Of a stretch of 64,000 nt of DNA, positions 1 through 13,949 are shown piece after piece. The position numbers and the translations under genes are program-made. The notes under the pieces were generated by a model that ran no database searches, had not been told where the DNA came from, and saw only the letters and a list, made by a program, of their open reading frames with translations. Source of the DNA: Callipepla californica brunnescens (Eukaryota > Chordata > Aves > Galliformes > Odontophoridae); assembly GCA_023055505.1 (NCBI GenBank), contig JALIRH010000045.1, positions 434,001-498,000 of the forward strand, in the 5' to 3' direction. Position 1 is the stretch's first letter; every line of letters starts with the position of its first letter.

Positions 1-129
1 TTCAAGCAACATGGAGATGTGGTACTCAGGGACATGGTTTTGGGGACAATATTGGTGGTGAGTGAACAGTTGGACTTGATGATCTTAGAGGTCTTTTCCA
101 ACCTTAATGGTTCTATGATTCTGTGATTC
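1..129 (+). mobile_element. CR1 LINE 3' end
   Basis: Ends with the CR1 signature: GGACTTGATGATCTTAGAGG, TCTTTTCCAACCTTAATGG and the ATTCTGTGATTCT tail. It is truncated by the window start. Confidence 0.85.
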
Positions 130-1850
130 TTTACTTTTGGATTGCCTTTGTTGTGAGGAGCACAGAATCCCCTTCACTGGTAGACAAAGAGATGAACCAG
201 GGGTGCTGACTTCCCAAATCACTGCAGCTCTGAAGAACCACAAACTGTATCTTCCCTCAAAATGGCCCTTACCCATCACCCTGCAGCCCTGTACTGGAAT
301 ATTTTGCCCACTTGCAGACTGGGGAGGAGCAGCGCTTCGTCTCCTCGCAGAGAACTCAAGGTGTGGCTGTGCCCCAGGGCACTCAGTAAATGAATAAAAA
401 AACAGAGTCAGAACTGATTAGGGAGCTCGGGTTTTGGCTCAGACTCTCTAGAGCCTCCAAGGCATTGCAGAGGCTCAGAACCTCATTACTTCTATAAAGC
501 GAATTCAGTAATTAGCTCAGGTCAAAAGTTTAAGGCTTGGAGTCTGCTGCTGGAGAAATGGTGTCTCCATACACTCCAGCTGACGAACAGCCGAGGCTAA
601 ATGGAATATTCGTCCCAGTGGGATAGTTTTGTCATCAGTGTAAATAGCCAAGCTCTGCTAAAAAATTTCTGAATTCCTGGTTTCAGAGATATCCCAAAGC
701 AGCAGTTCTGCATCCCTGATTATTCCTACATATGTAAGTCTTTCAGTGGTTTTTATTTTCTGTTTTCATAGTATTGTTTACTTTTTCATCATTTTTGTTG
801 TTGTTTTAACAATTTACCTGACTCATAGACCATTGACTTTCCCTATCATGATCAGAACTCTGGGTCTCAGACTATGCAGTTTTGCAATACCCATGGAATA
901 TGAAGCATGCCACCAGTGTGTTGTCTCTCCCACACATTATCTGGGACCACACAACTTAACATCCTGCTCATACTGCAGAGGTTGTGCCACACTGCCCAGC
1001 TCAACACAATCCTTTCCCTTCCCTGACTATGCCCGAGAGAAAGTGGGACAGGGAGGAGGGCAGGGAGGGGCTGAAGGATTAAACAAGACAGACCAGAAAG
1101 CCTTGAATTTTTCCCCTAATACTCAGCCATTTAATGACTGGTTTGATGATAAGCATGAAATCAAATAGACAAGGGAAATTCTCGCATGTCTAAGAAGTCA
1201 GTAGATAATTAGGCTTTAATGGGAACATTCTGGGTTAGTTTCTACTTATTTTTTGAGTCTGATTTAGTGCTGTGGCCACCTTGGTTGTCCCTGCAGTTGA
1301 ACTCTGCTGATCTCTCCTGGCCAGATCTTGAATAGATGCTGGTTCTGGCCAATGGCACATCAGTTATTAATGCCTCCTTTATTCTGGGAGGTGCTACTTC
1401 TCTGGAAGAACCTTCGTTACTGAGGAAAAGCTGTCTGTTCCTTTCAGCTTCCATTTGCCAAAGTGCAAAAGTGTTCTTTTAAACACATGGTAGCTTTCTA
1501 CATCCAGAGCAAAATTAACGTGAAGAATTTGGTGTACGTATATATCTCCCCTCCATGCAGAGGCAAACCCAATAAAAGGAGTGTGAGGAACAGTTCAAGC
1601 ATATTTTTTCTGTACCTGTGCAAATGCTTTAAAGTCCAAAATTTTTGAAAGGTAGAAATAATGAATCAGCTCAAAGACCCCAAACCACAAGCTTCAAAGT
1701 CTGAGAACTGTCAAGATGAGGAAATCACTGCACACCAGATGGTGTGTGAATTCACAGTGCCCTACACTAGTTGTGCCAAGAAAAGATCTATTTTCTCACT
1801 CCTAAAGTTATACTATATTTTATTTTCAGGCAACTGCTGGTTGATTATGC

Positions 1851-1872
1851 CAACCTTAACCCTAACCCTAAA
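1851..1872 (-). repeat. Short telomere-like run
   Basis: CCTTAACCCTAACCCTAAAT, about three units. Confidence 0.55.
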
Positions 1873-3134
1873 TCACCAAATACAAGCTAGCTCCAAACTA
1901 GAGACCATGGAATCACAGGCAGTGGTACAAAATACAGAACACAGTTTGCCAGAAGCATATTTTAAACCTTGGGTTAGGAAAGATGTGATTAATGTGGAAG
2001 AATCAAGCAGTAGGAAGTGGAATGAAGAAGAAGAAATAGATCACATTTGTAAAGCACAATATATGATGGGGAAAAAATCCAAATCTTGACAAATTGCCCT
2101 AGGAAGGAAAGAAAACCATTTCCAACCAAGCTCTAATCTCAAAAACATTTGCTGTTTATTTTTGGAAGGAGAAGACCAGCAAACTTGACAGTGCTCAGAA
2201 GGAATGCCCAGCTGCCAGTGATCTGTTGGCGGCTCTCAGCCTCCTGGAGGAGTGATGGGAGGGAGAGTCCACTTCAGGAATGCTACTGGGGTGTTTGGGA
2301 AGGCTGAGCTGTGTTTGACAATGTAATAGACCCCCAGAGAAGCACTGAGCCTTATGCATAGCCTGCAGCTATTTGAGAACTCAAAGCTCAAATATACACA
2401 CAGAAAGGTTAGCTTTTAATGGAGGGTAAATGTTTGGAGAAACCTTTGACCAGCTTTAATACTGCAGCTGACCATTCAAAAAGTCAGTAATGAATGAGCA
2501 TGCATTAGGCTTGGCTGCTTGCTTTGGTGGACAATAACTGTCAGCCCTTTTGCTTAACCCCTAATGAGCTCTCCTGCCTGTCAAGTGCTAACTGACTCTA
2601 TGTCAGTAGGGGTTACACCTGGTTTTGGAGCACATTCATTCTTTACAAAGTGGTCCAGAGCATCCTGCTGAGGAGGAGAAGGTTCCATATTTCTCTGTAC
2701 CTTCAAAAATATTTTCTTTTCCTTATTTTTCACAGGAAACCAAATTGTTTCAGCCCTAGTCATTATCAGTATCTCCATCTGCTCATTTTTAAGGAAGCAA
2801 CCACGTGTCTGGGGCTTGGATCCTAGCTTGGTCTTACCAATGAAGCTTGAAAGGAGACAGTTTGCTTTCTGTGTCCTTAAGGTATACCATAGGGCTTATA
2901 CTCCCCTGAAGTTCATTATAGACATATGTGCTGATTCATTAAAAAGTGTAACTGCGTATCAAGAAATTCACAGAGAGATACATGATAGGAAGCACAGGAA
3001 ACATCCTCCTTCCTTTGGTTAAATAACTGCTTCTCATTAATGTCACTTGTCACGTATTGCTGAAGAGCAAGGACCCCAAATGCTCACCCAAGCCCTGAAA
3101 CAGGTTCTTCTCAATACATCCCCCTGAATCAACC

Positions 3135-3237
3135 TGATCTACCTGTAGATGGCCCTGTTCATTGCAGGAGAGTTGGACTAGAATGGTCTTGAAGTGTACC
3201 TTCCAACTCAAACGATTCCGTGATTCTGTAATTCTGT
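3135..3237 (+). mobile_element. CR1 3' end fragment
   Basis: GGCCCTGTTCATTGCAGGAG, GTTGGACTAGAATGGTCTT and a diverged ATTCCGTGATTCTGTAATTCT-type tail. Confidence 0.8.
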
Positions 3238-3786
3238 TAGTAGATGAACTGGCAACCAGAATAAATGATGGAAGGCATTTTTTGTCAGATTTAATGTTGA
3301 CCCTCTTTTTACTATCCCAATAGAGTTTGCCTGCACATAACAGTGAGAGCAAGAACCTTTAGTGGAAGAGATAGGATTAAGTTCAGGGAGATGAGCTGAA
3401 ACCACCAGTAACTGCAGAAGTACATCCACATGCTCAAAGGTCCAGACACAGATATCATAGCTCTTAAGCAAGAAAAAGAAGTGGTCTCTTGTTTGTTCAC
3501 AGCTAAGAAAGTGACTCTTTCCTCCAGGGAACCAAAGTTTCCTTGTCATGATCTTTACACTGTCCAACTATGTCCAGCTATGGTGGTAGTAGGATAAAGA
3601 CGAATGGAGGTCAAACTCTTGATGGAATTTCATATGGAGATAGGGATCCAGTTGATCTTATTATACCAAGTGGAATGGTAATAGAATGTGATGTGGGAAT
3701 AAATTATCATTGTGACTGCATGTGTGTGTACATACGCCTCTGGGTGTGCATGTCTGCATGCTGATGCAGGGGGTGCATAGACAGAA

Positions 3787-3918
3787 GAATCACTGAATCA
3801 TAGAATGGATTAGATTGGAGGGAACATTAAAGACCACCTAGTGCCAACCCCCTGTCATGGGCAGGGTTGCCAACCACTAGATCAGGCTGCCCAAGATCCC
3901 ATCCAACCTGCCCTTGAA
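3787..3918 (-). mobile_element. CR1 3' end fragment
   Basis: Starts with the reversed tail GAATCATAGAATGG and continues GGGCAGGGTTGCCAACCACT, the CR1 tail region read on the opposite strand. Confidence 0.8.
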
Positions 3919-6372
3919 TGTGTAGATATTTGTATACAGCTGTGTGCACATGTCCACCTATGTCACCTAAGTTCATATGTGACTTTGTTCATATAGGAGA
4001 AATGGTGTTTTCCTGGGCAGACATTAGCGGTCTTTATCTTTCTGTAATTCAAGTTCTGTTGTATAAAGCCCTGGTTATCTTGATCGTAGGGATCATTCTG
4101 CTTCAGGAGTGATAGAGAATTCCAAGGGTCCATTCTGAGCAGCACTGTTGTCATTTTTCTAGTTCAATTTCTTGGTGAGTTTTTCCTATGGAACTTCCCT
4201 CTATGGAGAAAATGCTAAACTGTAGTATCAGAAGGTGTAAATAATACAGTAAAGCATGATCCATATGCAGTGAGCAAGGCCAAGTCCATGGGAATGTGAA
4301 TGACAAGGGCAGGATTAAAGATGCTGGATGTCCAAAGTGAAAGAAACAGAGAAGGCCCTAAGCTACATATGGAGCACTGTTGGAACACATCTGAACCTGC
4401 AGATAGTTTGTTCCAGATCAGCACTTTGAGTTGTGAGGCTGTGGTTTTTCTACAGAAACAATAAATGCCCTCTAGTCAGATTTATTGTATCACTGAATTG
4501 CAGCTTTGAATCTCAGTTTCCTCGTGTACTCTTTCAGGAAAAAGCAAGCATCAAAGGATTCTGTAAGGAACTTCCCCTCCTACTCCTTCCATATACGTTT
4601 TTCCAACTGAGGACATATATTGTACGTTAATTTCAGCTCCCTTCTCTCACTTTCCCTCTTAGTTTGGCTGATGCCTTTGGATACCATCCCAGTGTCAGTG
4701 AATATGCAAATACTGTCTTGTTTGGTTTGTCCTGGGACAACAAAGTCTTTGAAATGTAGATGTGCAATCCCCAGTTTGCCTTCCTGTCTGAGAGCCCACT
4801 TTCATTTAACTCTTAATTTTTGCTACAGTTTGGTAGAAAGGCTTTTGTCTTGTGTTGCCAATTAACCATTCTCTCTCATTAAGACAAAATGGGATATATT
4901 TTGTCTGTTCACTCTGTTATACAAATCGTGACCATGTTCCATTTGGCACACTGCTATTATTCAGCAACAATCAGTAGAAATCTGTAAGGAAAGTGGACAA
5001 GAGCAAGATGAGCAGAGAATGAAGCCATATCAATGAAGCAATGAAACACTGCATAGCAGGTGGCACCTGGGACACTGGGACCTCCATTAATGCATTAAAT
5101 GCAGATTTGAGAAATGACCAACACAGAAAAGGGCCACCTGTGTATCAGTAGAGTTCCACCTGTCCCTCACTATCGGAGATCTAGTTCAACACTCCAGATA
5201 TGTCTGGTTCATCATAGAATAGTTATGTAAATACAAGCTCGGTTTCACCTGTCATTTGTAAACTGCGAGGTTAGTCCACCTCTTCTTCTGGGCCAATTAT
5301 ATACGGAAATCACCCGACATCTTGTATGGTAAAACTCTAAAGGATATTGAGGCAGTGCTATTTTTCCAATAAAACCATTCTGTCCTGTCGTTATTCACTG
5401 GCATGTCAAAGAGGCTCCTGAAGGGTGCCAAAAATATTCAGCAGACAAATGTGCTCACAGAGCACCAAATACCCATAAAGGCATTTTGAGTTTACAAGGC
5501 CAGATCTGGGCCAGGTCTGTTCATCCCTAGCCTGCACCTGGTTAAGTATCACTTTGGTTTGTCAGCCAGCCATCAAACACAGTAAAACAGAGGCTCTTTT
5601 CTGGAGGCATAAATGTTTCATACCATCATACCATCCTGATCCCCTAGCTTCCACTGACCCAGCCCTCACATACTGCTTGCTCTGCAGCTACCACTTCAGC
5701 ACGGTGGCTGATCAACTTGATACCAATCATTGCCACTTTGCCATTCTCTACAGCCACCCCAGCCACAGAAAATAATCGATTTAGTTCTTAACTCAGCTTT
5801 CACTGGCAATTTCATCCCATCTTCTCATGTCTGATCTTTTGACTAAAGAGATCTATTTTTTCTCTTTATTTAGGAGGTTTCAGTCACTACGGAGATGTCT
5901 TCCTCCTTCAGCCCTGGATTTCTGTCACCATACAACATCATGGTAGACTACAAAATGAAAAATTGCAGCTCATAGATTAGGATCTGGCAGAGTTCTACCA
6001 TCCACCTCTGGAATACAGTGTTCTGCTATGCAGTACACAGCAAACCATGTTTTTATTTCAAATATAATTTTTACCTGTGAATTCAAATATTCTTAAAACA
6101 CCTCTCTTATTTTTGGATTCAGCTAATCTAGTGCAATATTTTAAGGGATCAAAAGGGAATTCAAGACATAGGTCAAGAAAAGTTGCAGAAACTAAATAGG
6201 TAAAGATCCACAGGATGCACTTATTAATTATGACTTGACTGCTATTAAGTCCATTCACACAATCTCCAGCATGCTGCCCTCCACTTGTTGGTCAATCATC
6301 TTGACCTCTTAGCTTGAAAATGAATGCCACCCTGTCTTCTTATTCCATTAAGTTATACCTTAGAGACATATT

Positions 6373-6457
6373 TTAGTGGACAATACTGGTAATAGGTGAG
6401 TGGCAGGACTAGAGGATCTTAAGAGGTCTTTTCCAGTGTTAATGATTCTATGATTCT
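6373..6457 (+). mobile_element. CR1 3' end fragment
   Basis: GGACAATACTGGTAATAGGT, GGTCTTTTCCAGTGTTAATG and an ATTCTATGATTCT tail. Confidence 0.8.
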
Positions 6458-8386
6458 AATATCCCCTGCTTTTCAAAACTTGACATGATAATCTTCTGTC
6501 TGCTTATTCCTGTCCTGACTTGGTTTATGTGTTCAGTGCTGTACCTCTGGTCTGCCCATGACTCTCATTCCCAACAGAGAGGCAGAATTGAGCTTTACTT
6601 CTTTGCTCTGGCATTGCCTTTTGTATTTCACAGTAAACCTCCTGAATATATTTTCAAGAATGGAAACAACCTTGTTAAAAGAATGAACTGCCAGTGCAAT
6701 GAAGGGTGAAATGCAATAGGAAACTGACTTGATAAAAGGATAATTCCAGTAAATGAATAACACTTCCTTGTATCACACGAAGTACATAATGCACACTTCA
6801 TAATAATAGCAACTGCAGCCCATATTCTGAATTATTCTTCTGGCTAATTACACAGTGATGACTGTGAAAGAAGACCTGATGTTTTGGGAAACCAAAGGGC
6901 AGAGTCTTCATGATGTCTGTCAGCCACTACAGTATGCATAGCCCATACAATTCCAGACAGTACTGCATACCATTTTCCTATTTCCCTTGAGTGCTAAGCT
7001 TTGCAGCCTGCCTCGAAGTGAATAGTTGCTGGTGACAATGCATACATACTCAACTCTGATAGGAACGTACTTCCATTGCAATGTACGGATTCTAGAGATT
7101 GGTGACATTAGAAATGAGTAAGCAAGGTGATAATTTAGTCCTTCCACTTTAGAAGACATACACAGATCCTGCAGTACATGATGTTCCATTGTACATGGTA
7201 CGGTGTTGGTAAGTGACACTTGACTGAGCCAACACTGGGGCCGTGCTGTGTAAAGTAGACTTCTGTTTCAGCATGGCCAACGTCTTTAACATTCTTCTTC
7301 TTGCTGCTATGTTGGTGGCAGAAACAGCTGGAGCACTTCTGAGGTCAGATAGTGGAATTTTAGCTGGAGGCATTCTTTGTCTCAACAGAGATGCCGCCAG
7401 TTTGTTCGGCTGAAAGATCTAAGGTAGGGGCCGCTGCAGCAGAAGTGCACTTCTTGGGCCAACCACTGCCCACCCACCCTGGAATCACTCCAACACACTC
7501 ACCAGACCCCCCAGCTCTTGTTTAATCTTTAATGCACCTCTAATTGCTGTAGGCTGGACACCGCAGTGGAGCAGGCAAGATAGGAGTGATGATTAGCTCC
7601 CTGACCCTGTGTGCTATGCTGGGCATTGGGAAATGTACATCTAATGGCTGACCTTCCATCGATCCCGACCATGTCCTCCGGGCAGAAGGAATCATTAGCA
7701 GCAGCTTATGATGGAGGGGCATGCAATACTTCTCATTCTCCTGGGTGTAGGCACATGAAAAAGCCACAGGCACTGCAGACCTGCCCTACCTGTTCTTGCT
7801 CCTCTGACTCAGTTGGGCTATTCTGAGGTATCTAGTGTATAAGGAATGGGGGAGGGATGGACAAGTGTGTCCTGCAGATAGCCCCTTAGTGCTTCCCAAG
7901 ATCCACACTGAAGAGAAACTTCACCAAAGCTGGAGCCATCCAACAGAAGGTAACAGCCAGCAACCAAGAATTACCAACAGTGAGGGAACAGAGACCAGGA
8001 AAGACAACAGAAAACAGCAAAAGAATTTTATTATCACCACCCCAATTGAGCATTTGGAGTGAACAAAAGAAAGATCTGAGAACTGTGGAAGAAGAAATCA
8101 GAAAGAAAATTTCAGAGATGAAGGGACCTCAGAAGAGAGGGAGATAGATCCATTGCTATCACGCCTCATGGGTTTGATTTGCAGTGATAAATCTTCCTAG
8201 AGTCTAGAACAAAGATAAATTCCCCTAAGGAGAAGAATTTCTGAATTCATTGCATGAGCAGTATTGAGAATGTGTTTTGTCCAGGTTCTATCCAAAGTCA
8301 AGACACAATCAAAATCCAGAGTCAGCCATACTGGATTAAAAATATTAAGGTCAAAATTAAGGTAAGGTCAATATTAAGGTAAAATT

Positions 8387-8500
8387 GCAGAATCACAGAA
8401 TGATTTGAGTTATATAATTTCCCCCTTCTCTTCTCCAGGCTGAAGAGCCACAGCACTCTCTGTCTGTCCTTATGTCTGTCCATCCCATGTAATTTCTGAC
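8387..8500 (-). mobile_element. Weak CR1 fragment
   Basis: GCAGAATCACAGAATGATTT at the left is a diverged reversed tail, followed by CTCCAGGCTGAAGAGCC, which resembles an internal CR1 segment in the same direction. Confidence 0.4.
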
Positions 8501-9363
8501 AAACTAACCAACTTTATTCCAGGTAATAAATACATTCAAGGAGTGGTGTCATGAGACTTCTTCCAATCTCCAAGGTATACACCTGGTGCAGCCATTATAA
8601 GAGTATGTGCTAGTTAACAACTAGGATATTGGAATAAAGAATATTTCATCTAAGCCTACAGGTGGTGGCAACCAAGCAAGGCCTTCCTCCATGAATGATG
8701 ATGTGATATAACTATTTAGCATAACCAGCATAACATCATAAGTGTCTTCCTGTATAACACAGACTAATTAGCTATTGACCTTGACTTTACTGTCATGACT
8801 TGCCCTTTCCCCTAGAACTGGGAAGAATTCTGTTTATGGCCACCTCTGTTGATCTTAGGTTATGCCCTAGTTTGGTAGGAACATCTTCAGTCCATCCCAG
8901 CACTGCAAATAAAAGTGATGGATAATGTCTAAGCCAATATAAAAATCTTGGACTGATATATGGAACAACTGTTTCTGTTTCAGTTAGCAAGATAAACAGA
9001 CATGGAGTGAAGACCAACATTTACAAGAAGCAGAGATCCAGAAGAGTAGCACATATAATGAAATGTAGCACTTGTTCTTCAGTAAATCCCAAGGAATCCA
9101 ATAAAGACTCCTCTAGGAATTCAAAACAACACATTCTTTTTCTATCATCATTTGCAGTTGAGTGAAGCTCTTCTCTTATTGTCTCTTTGGTGAGAACATG
9201 AAACTGCAAGTATTTTAAGCTGGAGTAAAGAAAGTAGAAGGTTGTAATTTAAGCTGACAGAAATATTATTAGTCAGTGCAGAAGAGGCAAAACAGAACAG
9301 ATAGCTCAGAGATTGAAGAAACAACATCACATTTAGAGGGGAGTGTACGAAGCCTATGTATAA

Positions 9364-9895
9364 AGAGGGCTCCAAAAGTAATGCCTCCTATTTTATTATG
9401 CCCATGACATCAGAAGTAGATGTTGTTGGGATGCCATTACAGGCTGAAGCTTCTCATCAATATTACATTAATTTTTTTCTGTGTGACAGATGGCGGCAGA
9501 GGGGCAGTCTGACAAAATAGCATCTGATGTGGAAGTGCGTACAAAGCAAAGGTATAGAATTGAATTTATCCATGTGGAAAAAAATTGCACCACTGACATG
9601 TGTCGGTGCTTGCTAAATGTTTATGGTGACCAAACAGAGGATGTGAGCACAGTGTGGGGTGGGTGGTGCATTTCAGCTGTGGCAACAGCAACAGTGGGTC
9701 ACCTCCCCTGGTACAGATTATTACAACCACAACATTCAGGCTCTTGTTTGTTGCTAGCAAAAATGGTGGTGACTATGTTGAAAAAGAGCATTTTGTAGCT
9801 GAGAATTGTCTCTATCAAATACTGTTTTTGTGCTCTTTGTATCTGTTGTAGTTTCCATGGAAATAAATAGGAGGTACTGCTTTTGGAGCAACCTA
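9364..9895 (+). mobile_element. Deleted mariner (Galluhop/Mariner1_GG-like), both ends present
   Basis: Terminal inverted repeats face each other: GGGCTCCAAAAGTAATGCCT at the left and its imperfect complement (AGGTACTGCTTTTGGAGCAA) at the right, about 530 bp apart. The inside keeps decayed transposase-like reading (IEFIHVEK ... NVYGDQTEDVSTV), far too short for an active mariner (about 1.3 kb full length), so this is an internally deleted, non-autonomous copy. Confidence 0.75.
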
Positions 9896-10737
9896 CATAG
9901 TAACTCGACTAGCCACAAATTTATAACCAGTTCTGTCACAGACTGTTTCTTCTCAAAGGCCACCTTGCAGAATCAAAACCAGATGGCATGGCGGATCCTG
10001 CAAAGATTTTTGAAAGTTTACATGAATTGTTATTGCAAACAATGAAAAAAGAATATATAATGATGAGTATGGAAGGCAGCTAAGCAACAAATGGTCCTTG
10101 CCCTTTCCTTACCCCTCCCAAGCTGCAGGGAGCTCTTAGATCCAATTGAATTTTACCCCAACACAGAGGTAGACTGGAACACCATCACGTGGAACAGTGT
10201 GGTTGGAAGAGAGGATGGCCACGCTGCTCTGTCCCTCTGAAAACCTTTACTTGGATGCTAGGGGCTAAGGACTGGGAGGGCATTGGGTTATCATTGTAAA
10301 AACAACCGAACACAACATGCTGCTGTCTGTCTTGCAGAAATCTCATATGACCTTGGGCTATGAGCCACAGTCTGAACCTCCTGTTCAAACCTGACCCAGC
10401 CTTTTTGCTCAACCCGAGCAGGAGGAAATGTGAGACATAACATTGGCAGCTCTGGTTCCTGATGTGTGTCACGCGTTCCCCTTCAGCAATTTCCCCATCT
10501 TTTCCAAAGCTGAGGTGGGAGAAGAGCCCCCTGTCACCCACAGCACCTGCACAGGCCTCTAGGCACACAGGGTGAGAGAAGCAAAAAGGAAGAGAAAGCT
10601 CATTTAAGGAGATTTAAAAAAAAAAAAAAGTGCTTGTTTCAGGTGACCTCAGGGTGTTTTTGGATAGCAGAGAAGGGATCATTCTCCTCTCACAGGTTAG
10701 TGATACAACAGTCACAGCCTGGATCAAAGACGTCACA

Positions 10738-10876
10738 GGGTTGATGGTTAGACTGGTGATCTTATTGTGCTTTCTAACCTTAATGATTCTACAAATGTGT
10801 ATGGTGATGATGGGTTGGTGGTTGGACTAGATGATCTTATTGATCTTTCCAACCTTAATGAGTCTGATTCTATGAA
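10738..10876 (+). mobile_element. Two tandem CR1 tails
   Basis: Two successive copies of the last 60-70 bp (GTTGATGGTTAGACTGGTGA ... CCTTAATGATTCT and GTTGGTGGTTGGACTAGATG ... CCTTAATGAGTCTGATTCT). Confidence 0.75.
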
Positions 10877-10984
10877 AGCAAGTTGATAATCTTTATTTAT
10901 CTGTGTTCCATTCTGCTGGGTTTCTCCAGGCAAACAGGCAAGCATCTGCTGGCAAATTTCACTGGGAATGGGTTTTCCACCTCA

Positions 10985-11320
10985 CAGTTACTGACATTGG
11001 AAATGACCACAAAGATTGTCAAGTCCAACTGTCCACACACAACTAATATTGTCCACTAAACCATGACCCTAAGTACCACATTTCCATGTTTCTTGAACAT
11101 CTCTGGGGATGATGGCTCCACCATCTCCCTGGGCAGCCTGTGCCAATACCTCACCACTCTTTCTGAGAAGTTTCTCCTAATATTCCCTGATGCAACTTGA
11201 GGTCATTCCTTCTTGTTCTATCACCGTTACCTGGGGGCAGAGGCTGACCCCATCTCTCCAAAACCTCCTTTCAAGGCATTATAGAGGGCAGTGAGATCTC
11301 CCCTGAGGAGAATACTGTGG
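10985..11320 (-). mobile_element. CR1 fragment lacking its tail
   Basis: Reads CCCTGGGCAGCCTGTGCCAA, TTTCTCCTAATATTCCCTGA and GCAACTTGAGGTCATTCC, the usual CR1 3' region on the minus strand. Confidence 0.8.
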
Positions 11321-11502
11321 GAGACAGAATCAGAGGTTTACTAAAGTTTAAGTAGATTAAATCCACAGTTTTTCCCTCATCACCTAGTCATAGAAGGAGG
11401 TGAGGTTGTTCAGATAAAATGCATTTGTTCTGCTTTCCTCATTCTGTCTTTTGGTACGTGGACTCATAAAGTTCTTTTGTTTGGTTGTTTTTTGGTTGTT
11501 TG

Positions 11503-11528
11503 TTTTTTTTTTTTTTTTTTTTTTTTTT
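11503..11528 (+). repeat. Poly-T run
   Basis: 26 consecutive T after TTGG/TTTG-rich sequence; possibly the reversed A tail of an old insertion, but no partner element was recognised. Confidence 0.8.
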
Positions 11529-12275
11529 GTTTTTCTGTTTTTAATGTTATTTTTTTCCACCTTCTGCATTTGTCTCCTGACTTTTGCTCTCCTGTGGGTC
11601 ACTTGTGTGGTTCTCCAGGTTTTATACACTTTCTTGCTGAGTGAAAGGTTTGAACACTAGGATAAGTTGTTCCAAAATTGCAAGAGAGGAAAATCAAAAC
11701 AGGTGTAGATTTTGGACTTTAACTGAGGTACACAAAAGGGACTAATACTTTTTCATATCTTCTGGCTCTATGATACAAGGAATTTGAGTGACCATACAAG
11801 TACTCAAACTTCCACCCTCTTCCACAGTTCTTCTCAAGACAAGAGCAAGTCCCAAAACCTCAGGAGAAGTATCTATGGACAAGCATAATCAAATGGAGAT
11901 TTGGGAGACCAACAAATCCATTCTCCTTTTCTTCATATGATATGTCTTTACCTGCATGGTTCAGCAGCCTGCTTGCCAAGTTTAGCTGGATTTGTCCCAA
12001 CTCATGCTGCTCACCCAGCCATGCCTCCATGCTCTCAAGGTATTTTTGCATTGGAGGTTGCCTGGGGCAGTGCAATGCCATGAATAACTTTCCTCCTAAA
12101 AGAAAGAGAAGATGGAGATATGGAGGAGACAGGTGAGTTGGACCAGAGCAGCACAGGAGGAAGGCTTTTAAGCAGAATTTTGTTTGGACAACATGTGGTG
12201 CTGAACTCAGGATCTAACATCTAAAATCAATTCCCATCTGCCTTCAGTAGTATAGGAAAACACTTTGCAGCAGAT

Positions 12276-13110
12276 AGAATCATAGAATCACCAAGGTTGG
12301 AAAAGATCTTCAAAATCATCCAGTCCAATCATCCATCTACCACCATTTTACCTTATTAACCATACCCCTTAGTACAACATCTGAACATTTATTGAACAAC
12401 TCCTGGAACAGTGATTCCACCACTTCCCTGGCAGCCCATTCCAGTGCCTTTCCACTCTTTTGGAGAAAAACATTTACCTAATACCCAACCTGAACCCCCC
12501 CAGTGCAACTGGAGGCCATCAACTCTTGTCCTATCACTATTTACAGGGGTACAGAGGCTGACACTCAAGTTATCACAACCTCCTTTCAGGCAGTTGTAGA
12601 GAGTAATGAAGTTTCCCCTGAGCCACCTCTCCTCCAGACTGAACCTTCCCAGTTTACTCAGCTGCTCCCCATTTTGTTCCAGACTGTTCACGGCTCCATT
12701 GTCCTCCTCTGGACAAGCTCCAGAGCCTCAGTGTCTTTCCAGCAGTGAGGAGCCCAAAACTGAATGTAGCACTTGAGGTGCGGCCTCACCAGAACTGAGT
12801 ACAGAATGAAGATCCCTCTTACTCCTGCTGGCTACACTTCTGCTGATACAAGCTAGAATGCCATTGGTCTTCTTGGCCACCTGGGCGCACTGCTGGCTCA
12901 TGTTTAGCCAAGCATCGAACAAGCACTCCTGGGTCCATTTCTCCCATAAAGTCTTCTAACCACTTTGCTGCATGCCTGTAGTATTGCTTGGGGTTGTTAT
13001 GGCCAAAGTGTAGGACCCAACACTTGGTCTTCTTGAACTTAACACATAGAGCAAAGCTGACAGAATCCAAACGCGACACTGTACGTTCAGTTAAAGGCAT
13101 CACTATAAGT
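12276..13110 (-). mobile_element. Longer CR1 with remains of ORF2 (reverse transcriptase end)
   Basis: About 830 bp. The tail is at 12276-12292 (AATCATAGAATCACC). On the minus strand, 12728-12922 keeps an open remnant reading NMSQQCAQVAKKTNGILACI and [12 protein letters not shown], the typical C-terminal part of CR1 ORF2. Stops and frameshifts make it non-functional. Confidence 0.85.
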
Positions 13111-13949
13111 GGTACATCCTTGTTCTGCAATGGCTCTAAAACAGGGCTGAGCAGTTATAACTCTGAAAGGGATCTTCCCTATGTAGTCTTAGGACTTATT
13201 TCTGCATGCAAAATGTTCTACCCACAGATATTGACCACGTCATCCAAATCTGGTAGATCCAAGGCACCAGCATTTCTACATCTGAAGGGTAGTTTCTAAC
13301 AAGTTTGGCTGCCAAAATATATTGTCTGAAGGGTCTAACATTTAAAATGTGCTGTGTAGCATGGGATGCTGATAAGAACAGGGAGTTTTGCTAAAAGCTG
13401 ACAGAGATAATACCATCCAGTGCTGTCAACTCAGGTTTCTGAGCAATGTTGATCTGTGGAACTAAGAAACTTGTACCTGATCCAGGAAAGTCTGCAAAAG
13501 GTATCATGATTTTTACATTTCAAAAATGAGTCCTTTGTTCCCTTAATATGAAACAGGAACCTGATCTGTGCTTTTTATAAATTGCTGGCACTGAACTGCT
13601 TAATTCCCCAAAGCAATGGGACACTGACCCTCCATGATTCTACACAGAGGGGCAACCTGACCTAGAAGACACCAGTCTATCAAGAAAAGTTCTGTCTGGT
13701 CATGATGGTCCATTTTTTTCCATTCAGCAAGGTGGGGATTTTCAGCATGGTTGCACAAATAAGCAAGCATCCTGCATGCCTCCTTTGCCAGAAACTCTTT
13801 CCCATGACATTTTAATCCCACTGGTGTTTGTGGCAGATGGACATTCCTAATACAAGGATTGTTCAGATTTGCTCCTTCTTGATGCATTCAGTTCCCAAGA
13901 AAAATGCATCTGACCTCATAAAGTCTGTCTGTAAAGAGGTATTGCTTTT

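Noticed and set aside
4705..4712. Isolated octamer ATGCAAAT
   Set aside because: A single 8-mer match with no surrounding motif cluster; expected by chance in 64 kb.
6920..7420. Minus-strand frames reading like LRSAPAVSATNIAARRRML as a possible transposon protein
   Set aside because: The wording seemed transposon-like but I could not assign a family or find element ends, so it is not annotated.
9490..9798. 102-codon frame as a transposase gene
   Set aside because: Only a fragment of a mariner transposase-like reading inside an internally deleted element; cannot be functional.
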